This document shows positions 8,824 through 17,894 of a stretch of 64,000 nucleotides of DNA, piece after piece. The notes beneath the pieces are model-generated. The model was given only the letters and a program-made list of their open reading frames with translations, made no database searches and was not told the origin of the DNA. Location: positions 434,001 through 498,000 of the forward strand of contig JAAHFU020000005.1 in the NCBI GenBank assembly GCA_010672825.2, given 5' to 3'. Positions within the stretch are counted from its first letter, which is position 1, and the number at the start of each line of letters is the position of its first letter. This DNA is from Leptolyngbya sp. SIO1E4 (GTDB lineage: Bacteria; Cyanobacteriota; Cyanobacteriia; Phormidesmidales; Phormidesmidaceae). Position numbers and translations under genes: made by a program.

Positions 8824-11800
8824 ATGGTAACCATTGATGACAGTCGTTGGCCATTGGTGTCCGTTCGGTTTCGGGGCATGGGCACCCCAGCCGAGATGAC
8901 TCGCTTCTACAGCCGGTTTGAAGAATGGCTAGCAAAACAAGAGCGGTTTGCACTGGTGCTGCAGCGAGATGATGCTGAGGCAGCTGAGGCGCAGGGGAAG
9001 CGATCGCCGGTCGCGAAGCAAATGCGTAAAGAGGGCATCGCCTGGACCAAGGCACACAAGCCGGAAATCTCGCAGTACTGCGCTGGGGTCGCTATGGTGC
9101 CTGACTCCACCAAGTTGCTGGCCGTCTGGGGACCAATAGTGGCGAAGGTCACCCGTAATATGTACGGTTGCCCTGGCAAAGTCTTTGGCTCTCTGGATGA
9201 GGCTAAGGGTTGGGCGGCAGAGCAATTGGGGCTGGCGGCCGCCACCCCGGCATCCCCCACCGCTATGTCCTTCCGGCGGGTGGTGCTGCAACAGCGCTTA
9301 CCCCTGGCCTTGTCAGGGCTTTTGGCCGCGATCGGGGCGGCTTTGGGACTGGTGCCCTATTACCTGATCTACCTCGTGAGTCTGCAGGTATTTGGCTCGT
9401 CTGCATCCATGCTGGATACTCAATATATCTGGCAGTTGGCTTGGTGGGCCGTCGGTGCCGTTGTGGGCAAAGGCATCTGTAATGGACTCTCCACCCGGCT
9501 GTCTCACATTGCGGCATATACCATCCTTTACGACCTGCGCATTGAGCTGGCTCGCAAGCTAGGGCGGTTGCCCTTGGGCTATTTCAGCCAGCGCACCACG
9601 GGTGAAGTCAAAAAGATCATCCATGAGGATGTCGAGCAACTGGAGCAGGGATTAGCTCACATCATCCCGGACGTGGTCGCCGGGGTGACGGTGCCGCTGC
9701 TAGCGGGCATTTTGCTGGTGCTGGTCGATTGGCGCATGACCCTAGCGACCTTAGCCAGTGCCGCGATCGCCCTCGGGTTCTTCGGCTTCATGATGTCGCG
9801 CTTTGATATGAGTGCCTACAACGCCCTGCTCGCCAAAATGAACGGGGTCGTGATCCAGTACATCAACGGCATGAAGGTAGTGAAAGCCTTCACCCGTACA
9901 GACGTTTCCTTTGCCCAGCTACAGAATGTGGTGGAGGAAATGCGGCAGGTATATGTCCGCACCACTCGCATCTCAGCCCTGCCGTCGGCCATCATGCTGA
10001 CCCTGATGCGATCCGCAGCGGTGACGGTGGTTCCGGCAGGCATTGCCCTGTACCTGATGGGCTCCCTCAGCCTGCCGACATTTGTGCTGTTTGTAGTGAT
10101 GGGCATCGGCTTTAACCGCCCGATTATGGCGGTGCTGTTTCACGGCTTTACCGGTTTCTATCAGGTGAATGCAGCCTCCCAGCGCATTGCAGCGGTGTTT
10201 AACCAGCCGGATCTAGCCGATCCTGAGCATCCCCAGCCGCCCCAAGGGACTGCGATCGCCTTTCACAACGTCTCCTTCAGCTATGGCGATACAGCCGTCC
10301 TCAAAACGATCAGCTTTACCGCCCCGGCTGGCAGCGTCACGGCATTAGTGGGGCCATCGGGGGCGGGTAAAAGCACCATCGCCAAACTCATTCCCCGCTT
10401 TTGGGACGTCAGCGAGGGCGCGATCGCGATTGGTGGCGTCAATGTCAAGGACATCGCCGTCGAGCACTTGATGAACCAGGTTTCCTTTGTCTTTCAGGAT
10501 GTGTTTTTGTTTAACGACACCATTCTGGAAAACATTCGCATTGGCAACCCGACGGCCCACCGCGATGCAATTGTTGCGGCAGCCAAAGCGGCCTGCTGTC
10601 ACGAGTTTATCGGGGCATTACCCCAGGGCTACGACACCCCTGTGGGTGAAAATGGTGTCAGTCTCAGCGGTGGGCAGCGGCAGCGACTCTCCATCGCCCG
10701 CGCCATTCTCAAAGATGCCCCCATCGTAGTACTCGACGAAGCCACAGCCTACGTCGATCCGGAAAATGAAGCCCTGGTGCAGGCGGCATTGGCAGGGCTA
10801 TTGGCGGGGGGCGACAAAACCCTGATTGTGGTGGCGCACCGACTTTCCACGATTACAGAAGCCGATCAAATTCTAGTTATTGATCAAGGGCAGATTGTGG
10901 CCAAGGGAACCCATGAATCGCTGCTAGACACCTGCGAATTGTATCGAGCCCAGTGGCAGGCGCATGTGACGGCGCGGGATTGGCAGTTTGGGCAGCAGGA
11001 AGAGAGGGAGAGAGTGGGGCAGTGGGAGAGTGAGGGAGCGGCACCCCTCATGTCGTCTACACCCAGAAGTCCCTCAGAAACTGACACTCCCCTAGAGAAT
11101 CCGTATCGAGCACTGGATGAAACCGATACCGTCTGGACGATGATGCGCAAGCTGATTCCGCCTGGGGCTGAGCATTACTTTTGGCGGGCGGTGCGCTGGC
11201 GCTGGGTGGAGGGCATGGCCATTGGGGCCACGAGTTACCTGGTGTATTTAGTTGTCGTGTCGCTGTTTCAGGCGTTCGATTCCGGTACGGCCGATAGCGG
11301 TCAACTGTGGGGCTATGCGATCGCCATTGTCGTTCTCTGTTTGGCCCAAATTGGGTTTGGCTACCGGGCCAATACCCAGGCGTATGCCTTGACCATCGCC
11401 GTCCAAACTCGACTACGAGTGTTTTTGGCGGACTATCTGCGACGGTTGCCCTTGGGCTTTTTTACCCAGCACGATACGGGCACCATTGATGCCCTCTTCA
11501 CGACCAACCTCATGTATCTAGAACCCCATCACGTTCTAGAGAGCTTGATTAATGCGGTGGTGACGCCGCTGCTGATTTTTGCCGTCATGCTGGTGTATGA
11601 CTGGCGACTGGCGCTGGTGCTGGCCTCCAGCGTGCTCTTAGCGCTGTTAGCCTTGCGCTACGCAGAGCAGGTGTTTGCTCGGGTGTGGCGGGTGCAGGCA
11701 GCCGCGCGGGTGCAGGCCAATGCTCGCATGGTGGAATACATTCAGGGCATTTCTGTTGTTCGCGCTTTTAATCTGGCGGGCGATCGCCTGCAGCAGTTTA

Positions 11801-12867
11801 GAACTGGGTTGAGGCAGTATCGCACCGCTAGTCTCAATACGGCGACTGAGATCGTCCCAGCGCTAATCCTATTTTTATCTGTTTTGGAACTGGGCTTTGC
11901 ACTGCTGCTAGTGGTCGGGGCCGCGTTCTTTGTCAACGGCAGTCTCACGGGCGATCGCTTCCTCTTTTTCATGGTGTTGGGTTTGGCCTTTTACATCCCG
12001 CTGATGGCCATGGCTGACATGCTAGAGCTGTACCGCATCATGCAGAACTGCGTGCGTAACCTGAATGAGTTTTTGCAAGCGCCCTTGCTGCCGTCAGCCT
12101 CCACACCTCAGCTGCTGCGCGATACCGCGATTGAGTTCCAAAACGTCAGCTTTAGCTATGGCGGCGATACCGTGCTTGACCAGGTCAGTTTCAAGATTCC
12201 ACCCGGTTCCATGACGGCGTTAGTCGGCCCCAGTGGTTCAGGCAAAACAACCATTACCAACCTGATTGCCCGTTTTTGGGATGTCAATGCTGGAGCCGTC
12301 ACCCTGGGCGGTGTGGATGTGCGGCAGATCCCAACCAATACCCTGCTCTCTCAGATGACAATGGTCTTTCAAGACGTGTATCTGTTTAACGACACCATTT
12401 TTGAAAACATTCGGTTTGGCAACCCCGATGCCACCGAGGCCCAGGTAATGGCAGCTGCCCAAGCGGCCCAGTGCCACGGCTTCATTACCCGCCTGCCGGA
12501 GGGCTACCAGACGATGGTCGGCGAAGGCGGCGCCACCCTTTCAGGGGGTGAAAAGCAGCGCATCTCAATTGCCCGCGCCATTCTCAAAGATGCGCCGATT
12601 GTGCTATTGGATGAAGCGACCGCATCGATTGATCCTGAAAATGAACGGTTGATTCAGCAGGCCATTCAAGCGCTGAGTGCCCAGAAAACACTAATCGTCA
12701 TTGCCCATCGACTCACGACCATCGCCGCTGCTGACCAGATACTGGTGCTGGATCAGGGGCGTGTTGTGGAGCAAGGGCAGCACCCGGTACTCATTGACCA
12801 GGGTGGACTATATGCCCGATTGTGGGATGTGAAGGCGCGATCGCACGGCTGGAAAATTGCGGTATGA
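8824..12867 (+). CDS. fused double ABC transporter (TMD-NBD-TMD-NBD) with N-terminal STAS/SpoIIAA-like domain
   Basis: 1347 residues. Residues 1-140 resemble a small SpoIIAA/STAS-like domain (starts DDSRWPLVSVRF, ends DEAKGWAAEQLG). Then comes an exporter-type six-helix TMD (about 150-455), NBD1 with Walker A GPSGAGKST near 510, LSGGQ near 615 and VVLDEAT near 636, a linker rich in Glu/Ser/Pro (720-765), TMD2 (about 780-1075), and NBD2 with GPSGSGKTT near 1136, LSGGE near 1230 and IVLLDEAT. The halves are YbtP/YbtQ- or IrtA/IrtB-like; those exporter-fold pairs import ferri-siderophores. Position after receptor and binding-protein genes supports a siderophore role, import or export undecided. 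Fusion of both halves plus the extra domain is unusual; IrtA carries an FAD domain at the same place, unrelated in sequence as far as I can see. It overlaps the next gene by ATGA. Confidence 0.9.
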   Translation: MVTIDDSRWPLVSVRFRGMGTPAEMTRFYSRFEEWLAKQERFALVLQRDDAEAAEAQGKRSPVAKQMRKEGIAWTKAHKPEISQYCAGVAMVPDSTKLLAVWGPIVAKVTRNMYGCPGKVFGSLDEAKGWAAEQLGLAAATPASPTAMSFRRVVLQQRLPLALSGLLAAIGAALGLVPYYLIYLVSLQVFGSSASMLDTQYIWQLAWWAVGAVVGKGICNGLSTRLSHIAAYTILYDLRIELARKLGRLPLGYFSQRTTGEVKKIIHEDVEQLEQGLAHIIPDVVAGVTVPLLAGILLVLVDWRMTLATLASAAIALGFFGFMMSRFDMSAYNALLAKMNGVVIQYINGMKVVKAFTRTDVSFAQLQNVVEEMRQVYVRTTRISALPSAIMLTLMRSAAVTVVPAGIALYLMGSLSLPTFVLFVVMGIGFNRPIMAVLFHGFTGFYQVNAASQRIAAVFNQPDLADPEHPQPPQGTAIAFHNVSFSYGDTAVLKTISFTAPAGSVTALVGPSGAGKSTIAKLIPRFWDVSEGAIAIGGVNVKDIAVEHLMNQVSFVFQDVFLFNDTILENIRIGNPTAHRDAIVAAAKAACCHEFIGALPQGYDTPVGENGVSLSGGQRQRLSIARAILKDAPIVVLDEATAYVDPENEALVQAALAGLLAGGDKTLIVVAHRLSTITEADQILVIDQGQIVAKGTHESLLDTCELYRAQWQAHVTARDWQFGQQEERERVGQWESEGAAPLMSSTPRSPSETDTPLENPYRALDETDTVWTMMRKLIPPGAEHYFWRAVRWRWVEGMAIGATSYLVYLVVVSLFQAFDSGTADSGQLWGYAIAIVVLCLAQIGFGYRANTQAYALTIAVQTRLRVFLADYLRRLPLGFFTQHDTGTIDALFTTNLMYLEPHHVLESLINAVVTPLLIFAVMLVYDWRLALVLASSVLLALLALRYAEQVFARVWRVQAAARVQANARMVEYIQGISVVRAFNLAGDRLQQFRTGLRQYRTASLNTATEIVPALILFLSVLELGFALLLVVGAAFFVNGSLTGDRFLFFMVLGLAFYIPLMAMADMLELYRIMQNCVRNLNEFLQAPLLPSASTPQLLRDTAIEFQNVSFSYGGDTVLDQVSFKIPPGSMTALVGPSGSGKTTITNLIARFWDVNAGAVTLGGVDVRQIPTNTLLSQMTMVFQDVYLFNDTIFENIRFGNPDATEAQVMAAAQAAQCHGFITRLPEGYQTMVGEGGATLSGGEKQRISIARAILKDAPIVLLDEATASIDPENERLIQQAIQALSAQKTLIVIAHRLTTIAAADQILVLDQGRVVEQGQHPVLIDQGGLYARLWDVKARSHGWKIAV

Positions 12868-13118
12868 CGATTTCCCAGTATGCCAATCTAGGCTCTGCAA
12901 TTCAGGGCGTATGCCAAGCCTGGTGCCAGGAGCACGGTTATAGCGATCCGTTTTGCCGTAATGGTGAATGGTGGGCGTTCCCCCCAAAGAGTGTTATGGC
13001 TGTCCAGATAAAAACGGTAATGGGAGAAGCGTGCCAGCGTCTGGTGCAGATTGGGACATTAACGCTGACCCTCCTCCCGAATGGTTCCCTGGCAACTGAG
13101 ACTAAAGCCGAGCCCTAA
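12864..13118 (+). CDS. small hypothetical protein translationally coupled to ABC transporter
   Basis: 84 residues starting at the ATG that overlaps the TGA stop of the fused transporter (ATGA), a strong sign of translational coupling. No signal peptide or membrane segment is seen. Features are CQAWCQEHGY, a Trp-rich GEWWAFPP segment and a C-terminal hydrophobic strand GTLTLTLLPNGSL. I do not recognise the family. Coupling suggests a regulator, chaperone or accessory subunit of the transporter, but this is inference. Confidence 0.75.
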   Translation: MTISQYANLGSAIQGVCQAWCQEHGYSDPFCRNGEWWAFPPKSVMAVQIKTVMGEACQRLVQIGTLTLTLLPNGSLATETKAEP

Positions 13119-13297
13119 TTTGGGTGTTTAAGTTTTCACCAACAATGCCATTGCCGCGATTCCAACACGCTTACTATTAGTCATGTCCAAGTGCCCTCAA
13201 AAACACCCGAGAGCAAAGCTTTTGGGGTATCTACACCTCACATGTAATTCAGCTATTGGGTATACGATAAGGTAGCGACCATCGGGAGGGATCGTTG

Positions 13298-13891
13298 ATG
13301 GTGATGCTAAAGCTACAGCAACTAGATGTCCCACCGGGGCAGCGACTACTGCTGCGTGATATTAGTTGGGCTGAGTTTGAAGCCATCTTGGAAGAAATGG
13401 GGGAACATCGCGGTACCCGCATTGCATACGATAACGGCCTGCTGGAAATTATGGCCCCTTTACCCGAACATGAGTCTGACAAAGAAATTATTGGGGATTT
13501 ATTGAAGGCATTACTGGAAGAACTAGACATTGAATTTCTCACCCTCGGATCAACGACATTCAAGAATTCAGAAATGCTCAAGGGGATCGAACCCGATCAA
13601 TGCTTCTACATCCAACATGAGGCAGCCGTACGGGGTAAAAAAAGGTTAGATTTGACCGTAGACCCACCCCCTGATTTAGCGCTAGAAATCGATGTCACCT
13701 CGCGCACTCATCCCGAAACCTATGCCGCTTTGGGCGTCCCTGAACTATGGCGACGCAGCGGTGATCAGATTCAGATTTATTCCCTACAGGATGGTCGCTA
13801 CAGAGAGGTGAATGAGAGCCTGTCGTTTGTAGGATGGTCGCTCCCATCCAAGATTACGATGTCCGTAAAGCAGAGCCGAATGGAAGGATGA
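13298..13891 (+). CDS. Uma2 family (DUF820) nuclease-like protein
   Basis: 197 residues. ATG 13298 follows GGGAGGG with good spacing; a TTG one codon earlier is less likely. Family features: YDNGLLEIMAPLPEHE near residue 50, LDLTVDPPPDLALEIDV with the acidic PD-(D/E)XK-type core near 110-125, and YAALGVPELWR near 145. This is the compact Uma2 subtype, without the charged C-terminal tail of the copies at 34-40 kb. It lies alone between the fused transporter module and the decayed genes at 14 kb. Confidence 0.85.
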   Translation: MVMLKLQQLDVPPGQRLLLRDISWAEFEAILEEMGEHRGTRIAYDNGLLEIMAPLPEHESDKEIIGDLLKALLEELDIEFLTLGSTTFKNSEMLKGIEPDQCFYIQHEAAVRGKKRLDLTVDPPPDLALEIDVTSRTHPETYAALGVPELWRRSGDQIQIYSLQDGRYREVNESLSFVGWSLPSKITMSVKQSRMEG

Positions 13892-13976
13892 AACAAAGCC
13901 ATGCGAGCGTTTCGTCAATGGGTGAGGCAGGAAATAGAGCGCAGAACTGACTCAACAGCGCTGTAGTCCACAGGGA

Positions 13977-14228
13977 CACATCATCATCTCTGAAGAGGCT
14001 TTAGAGATGGCAGATGGAGATGTGATGTTTGTCGTTGCCTATGGAGGTAACGAAACAGGAGAGCGAGATTTAAGTCGCATTCAGCAAACACCACTTTGGC
14101 AAACGCTCAAAGCAGTTCAACAAAATCGTGTCTATTATGTAGACCTTACTGTCTGGAGAGCACGAACGCCCCTAGCAGCCGATGCCATTATTGATGACTT
14201 ATTTAAGCACCTCATCAATACACCTTAA
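13977..14228 (+). pseudogene. C-terminal remnant of iron-siderophore binding protein
   Basis: About 83 codons. SEEALEMADGDVMFVVAYGG followed by PLWQTLKAVQQNRVYYVD and AADAIIDDLFKHLINTP matches the last 90 residues of the binding protein at 7319-8329 almost motif for motif. Nothing upstream encodes the remaining 250 residues, and there is no signal peptide. A decayed paralogue, not a functional protein; the ATG at 14007 falls inside the conserved lobe. Confidence 0.85.
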
Positions 14229-14289
14229 TGAGGCATCTTTAGTCGGTTGACGAAGGTATATAGCTCTGTTCGAATTTGCTTGCTGCCGA

Positions 14290-14497
14290 CCCTATAATTA
14301 TCGATAATATCCTCTGGTCTAGAACGGTGGCTGATCCAATCATCACTGGCCTCGACGTGCTGGCCTTGCGATCGCTCAATCAACCCCTCCACCCAGATGA
14401 GCAAGTTGAGTTGAGGCTGCTATCCATTGCTGATGTGTTAACGCTGGCGCTAACGCGATCGATAGATGCTTCCACTGCTGGAACTGCAGATTCATAA
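14290..14497 (+). pseudogene. C-terminal remnant of class I O-methyltransferase
   Basis: IIIDNILWSRTVADP, LALRSLNQPLHPDEQVELRL and the following SIADVLTLAL match the last 60 residues of the intact O-methyltransferase at 40222-40887 (AIDNVIWGGAVADP, LALRSLNQALHQDQRIEL). The SAM-binding part is missing. It follows the binding-protein remnant in the same order as intact genes at 38-41 kb (binding protein then O-methyltransferase), which points to decay of a duplicated module. Confidence 0.8.
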
Positions 14498-15406
14498 TGT
14501 ACGTATCGTAGAAGTGCATAGCTGTACACTCTGTAGAAGTTATACCTCATTATTAGAATGCAATATTAATGGTGAATTTCCAGGGCAATCAATGGAAAAG
14601 ATAGAGCAATATCCAGTTGAAATCAATCCCTTGGCGATGGCTTTTTTCTATAAGCTCAATCCTTTTCTAGTTGTGGTGCTACACACCTAAATGGAAACAT
14701 CATTTGTGTCAAAGTCTCGTACAATAAGATTCTTGAAAGAAATTGCTTGATGTCATAATAAAAGCGGATAAGTTTAGCTCTTTAAAGCATCACCTCATTT
14801 TCGTATGACATTAAGGGCAGGCTTTTTGCATAATGCTGAAGCAAAAGTAAAAATAAATGCAACCATATTTTTTTCAGGATAAGCTAACAAATATAGTGTT
14901 CTTAAGCTGATTTACTCACGCCAAACTGATGGGGATATTTCTATTAGCTTGCTATTAGATTAGTTTTTAACGAATAGCAGTCAATAGTAGTCATTTGTAA
15001 GAACAATTTGCCCTTTTTTCAAAAAGACGAGCACTGTTTCACGACATATAGACAGGGATAAGGGCTTACTGCCCTCTCTAAAGCTTACGTACAGGACTTA
15101 TACATCAGGGGTATCCTGCAGCACCCAACGGTTCATTGGGCATGTTCTCCCTTAACTCTGGTTTCTGTATCATCTCTTCTCAATCTCAATAACCTGAAGT
15201 ATTTGACAGTCATAGTGAACGTTACTCAAAAAAAATAGAAATCATCGGAATACCCTTTCAACGATTCTTGATTTACTCCTTATGTCTTTCCAGTCTGATC
15301 GCCACATCTGAAGGCAAATTTATCGTAAAAAACTTGATTGGAATGCATACCTAGAGAGGGCCGACAGGCTATTTCTAAGATTATGCCTTCAGGTGATTGA
15401 GTGTGA
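14498..15406. other. 900-bp AT-rich stretch without a recognisable gene
   Basis: No frame with coding character on either strand beyond a weak 74-codon frame at 14466-14690 that overlaps the O-methyltransferase remnant. The sequence is richer in A and T than its neighbours. Probably decayed sequence plus the promoter region of the RTX hydrolase. Confidence 0.5.
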
Positions 15407-17551
15407 ATGTTAATCGGATATCGCTCTATAAATCAACTGCAAACTATGAACCAAACACAGCAAATGTCAGAAACCTTAGAACAAACGCTACAGCAAGCCT
15501 TAGAACAAGCCGCGCAGGATACAAACACTCCCGATATGGGTGTAAGTGTGGGGGTGGTTACACCAGAGGGGACATGGACGGGTGCGACGGGTATTTCTAA
15601 CCTCGAAACTCAAGCAGCTACTCAACCAGAAGACCTGTTCAATATTGCGAGTGTCAGCAAGCCCTATACTTCTGCGACTATCCTCAAACTCCAAGAGCAA
15701 GGCAAGCTCAGTCTAGATGACACGATAGATCAATGGTTGCCAGATATCGCAGCTGAAATTACGAATGGTGAAAATTTAACGATCCGCCAGCTCTTAAACG
15801 GTTCGGGCGGGTTGTATATCTATAATGATGATCCACAGTTTATATCCGACTTATTCATTGATTACTTATCAGGGTCAACGAGAGAGTGGCAACCAGAGGA
15901 GCTGTTGGCGTATGCCTTTGGCCAACCTCTTTTTACAGGATTAGAAGGACGCACGTCTGATATATGGACATATACCAACACCGGCAATGTCATTGCCACT
16001 TTGATTGCTGAAGAAGCCACAGGAAAGCCATTTAAGCAAATCCTCAGGGAAGAAATTCTTGACCCTTTAGAACTCAACAATACTTTTTTTAGTAGTCGAG
16101 ACGTCAGTTTAGAGCAGCGTGCCATTGGGTATGGAGATCTCCTGACAGCAGAGGGGACTATTGGAGCGGATGGCATCCTTGAGGACTCTAGCCCTATTAG
16201 TACCGAAATCTCTCCTGGCAATGGGTCTATCGTTTCTAGTGCTGAAGAGGTCGCAATCTTTTTCGACACGCTAGCATCAGGAGATTTATTATCCCCAGAC
16301 TCTACGGCTGAGATATTTAACTATGTCGACACAGGCTTCAATACGGGTAGACCTTCAGACGATAAATTTGGCTTAGGCGTAACTCCGTCTGAATTTCCTT
16401 GGGGTGAAACTAGAGGGATGAGTGGCCGTCTTTTTGGATATAGATCCCGGGTAGATTACTTTCTCAATGGCGATACAACCATTGCAATTTTGGTGAATCG
16501 CGACCTGCCTGCAGGGTTCCTTCGCCAAACCTATAGAGCCTCGATCGCGAATGCCTTGGGACTTAATGATGGTTCTGTAATAAATGGCACTGAAGATGAT
16601 GATTCGTTAGCGGGAACTTCTCATAATGATGTAATGAATGGCCTCGAAGGGGACGATACGCTGATCGGTCAAATGGGCTTTGATGCCCTAGATGGTGGGG
16701 AGGGGGATGATTTCCTAAGCGGCGGCGAAGGGGAGGATTCCTTATTTGGCAAAGCGGGTAAAGACACCCTCTATGGGGAACAAGGCCGAGATTTTCTCAA
16801 TGGGGGTGAGGGAGATGATGTATTAGATGGCGGCATGGGCAGTGACTCCATTGTTGGTGGCAATGGACGAGACCGGCTTCAGGGGGGTGAAGGAAACGAT
16901 ACCCTCAGTGGAGGGGCCGGGAACGACCGGTTAAGAGACACCCAAGGGGATAATTTTTTCTATGGTGGCGATGGAGATGATCGGCTACACGCCGGAGAAG
17001 GGGATGATGTATTGTACGGCGATGCTGGCGATGACCAGATTTGGGCAAGGGCTGGAAATGACGAGCTTTTTGGGGGCATCGGTAGCGACACGCTGAATGG
17101 GGGTGCGGGGGACGATAACTTATTTGGAGGGGACGGTCACGATCGGTTAATTGGGTTATCGGGGGTCGACACTCTCAATGGTGGTGCGGGGGACGATACG
17201 CTGATAGGAGGCGCGGGGGACGATAACTTGAATGGGGGAGCGGGGGACGATACTCTGCGAGGCGATGGTGGCGTTGATCAATTCAGGCTGAGTGCAGGGC
17301 AAGATGTCATCCAAGACTTTCGAGATGGGTACGACCTGTTGAGGCTGCCGACCTTTGGGGGTGTCTCACTTAGCTTCAACGATCTGGAAATTGTGCAAGG
17401 GGCACGGCATGCTGAAATCCGCTGGGAATCCCCAGGTGTTGCACTTGATGGACAAACTACCAGTAGTTTGGAGAATCCGCTGAATATCACGATTCTCCGA
17501 GGCCTCCAAGCCAGCCAAATCGCGGTGGATGACTTTATACTATCGACCTAG
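15407..17551 (+). CDS. RTX-repeat serine hydrolase (beta-lactamase/class C PBP fold)
   Basis: 714 residues. The N-terminal about 370 residues form a beta-lactamase-family (class C/esterase/D-peptidase) domain: nucleophile SVSK at S82-K85, Y189-T-N191 as the second motif, and NGSGG-type loop near 131. From about residue 395 to 630 there are many GGxGxDxLxG calcium-binding nonapeptide repeats (RTX), then a 70-residue tail with a strand-rich DxFILST end. There is no N-terminal signal peptide, as expected for type I secretion by a C-terminal signal. It is likely a secreted, calcium-folded hydrolase. It starts at ATG 15407 after AGGTGA; an internal ATG at 15446 is possible. No type I secretion genes are adjacent. 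Confidence 0.88.
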   Translation: MLIGYRSINQLQTMNQTQQMSETLEQTLQQALEQAAQDTNTPDMGVSVGVVTPEGTWTGATGISNLETQAATQPEDLFNIASVSKPYTSATILKLQEQGKLSLDDTIDQWLPDIAAEITNGENLTIRQLLNGSGGLYIYNDDPQFISDLFIDYLSGSTREWQPEELLAYAFGQPLFTGLEGRTSDIWTYTNTGNVIATLIAEEATGKPFKQILREEILDPLELNNTFFSSRDVSLEQRAIGYGDLLTAEGTIGADGILEDSSPISTEISPGNGSIVSSAEEVAIFFDTLASGDLLSPDSTAEIFNYVDTGFNTGRPSDDKFGLGVTPSEFPWGETRGMSGRLFGYRSRVDYFLNGDTTIAILVNRDLPAGFLRQTYRASIANALGLNDGSVINGTEDDDSLAGTSHNDVMNGLEGDDTLIGQMGFDALDGGEGDDFLSGGEGEDSLFGKAGKDTLYGEQGRDFLNGGEGDDVLDGGMGSDSIVGGNGRDRLQGGEGNDTLSGGAGNDRLRDTQGDNFFYGGDGDDRLHAGEGDDVLYGDAGDDQIWARAGNDELFGGIGSDTLNGGAGDDNLFGGDGHDRLIGLSGVDTLNGGAGDDTLIGGAGDDNLNGGAGDDTLRGDGGVDQFRLSAGQDVIQDFRDGYDLLRLPTFGGVSLSFNDLEIVQGARHAEIRWESPGVALDGQTTSSLENPLNITILRGLQASQIAVDDFILST
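16580..17275 (+). repeat. RTX nonapeptide-coding repeat region
   Basis: Degenerate 27-bp repeats encoding Gly/Asp-rich nonapeptides in the hydrolase gene. The strings GGGGGACGATA and close variants recur many times between 17100 and 17250, showing recent expansion of the last units. Confidence 0.8.
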
Positions 17552-17894
17552 ACGCCCCTTACGAAATCGGGTGAGTCGTTGGGTAAAGCAGTGACCTAAT
17601 TTCCCCTCGGCGTCTTTACATTTACTTACAACCGACACGGCGAAAATATGTGCGGGTAATGCCCGCGTTCTAGGAAGTCTCTTGAATGCTAGAACGCTTG
17701 GGGAGCAAGGGCGGTGGCGCTTGATGAGATAAATCAGGCTATAGATTCAGATCTATGCTTTGACATGGAGACTAAACATAGTTGACGGTGACGTCCTTTG
17801 TGTGTGAACCGTTACCGAACCCCCAATCTTGCAGCCGCTAAATTCTACGGCGGAACCTTGTTTTGAGTGACTCACTAACGCTGAACTATTGGTA
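17552..17894. other. intergenic region, no gene seen
   Basis: 343 bp between the RTX hydrolase and the desaturase-like gene. No coding frame, hairpin or repeat that I can support. Confidence 0.4.

Noticed and set aside
14466-14690. 74-codon frame in the AT-rich gap
   Set aside because: Overlaps the O-methyltransferase remnant and has no recognisable protein pattern.
16580-17275. Repeat array considered as CRISPR
   Set aside because: Units are 27-bp codon-phased RTX repeats within an open frame, with no unique spacers.
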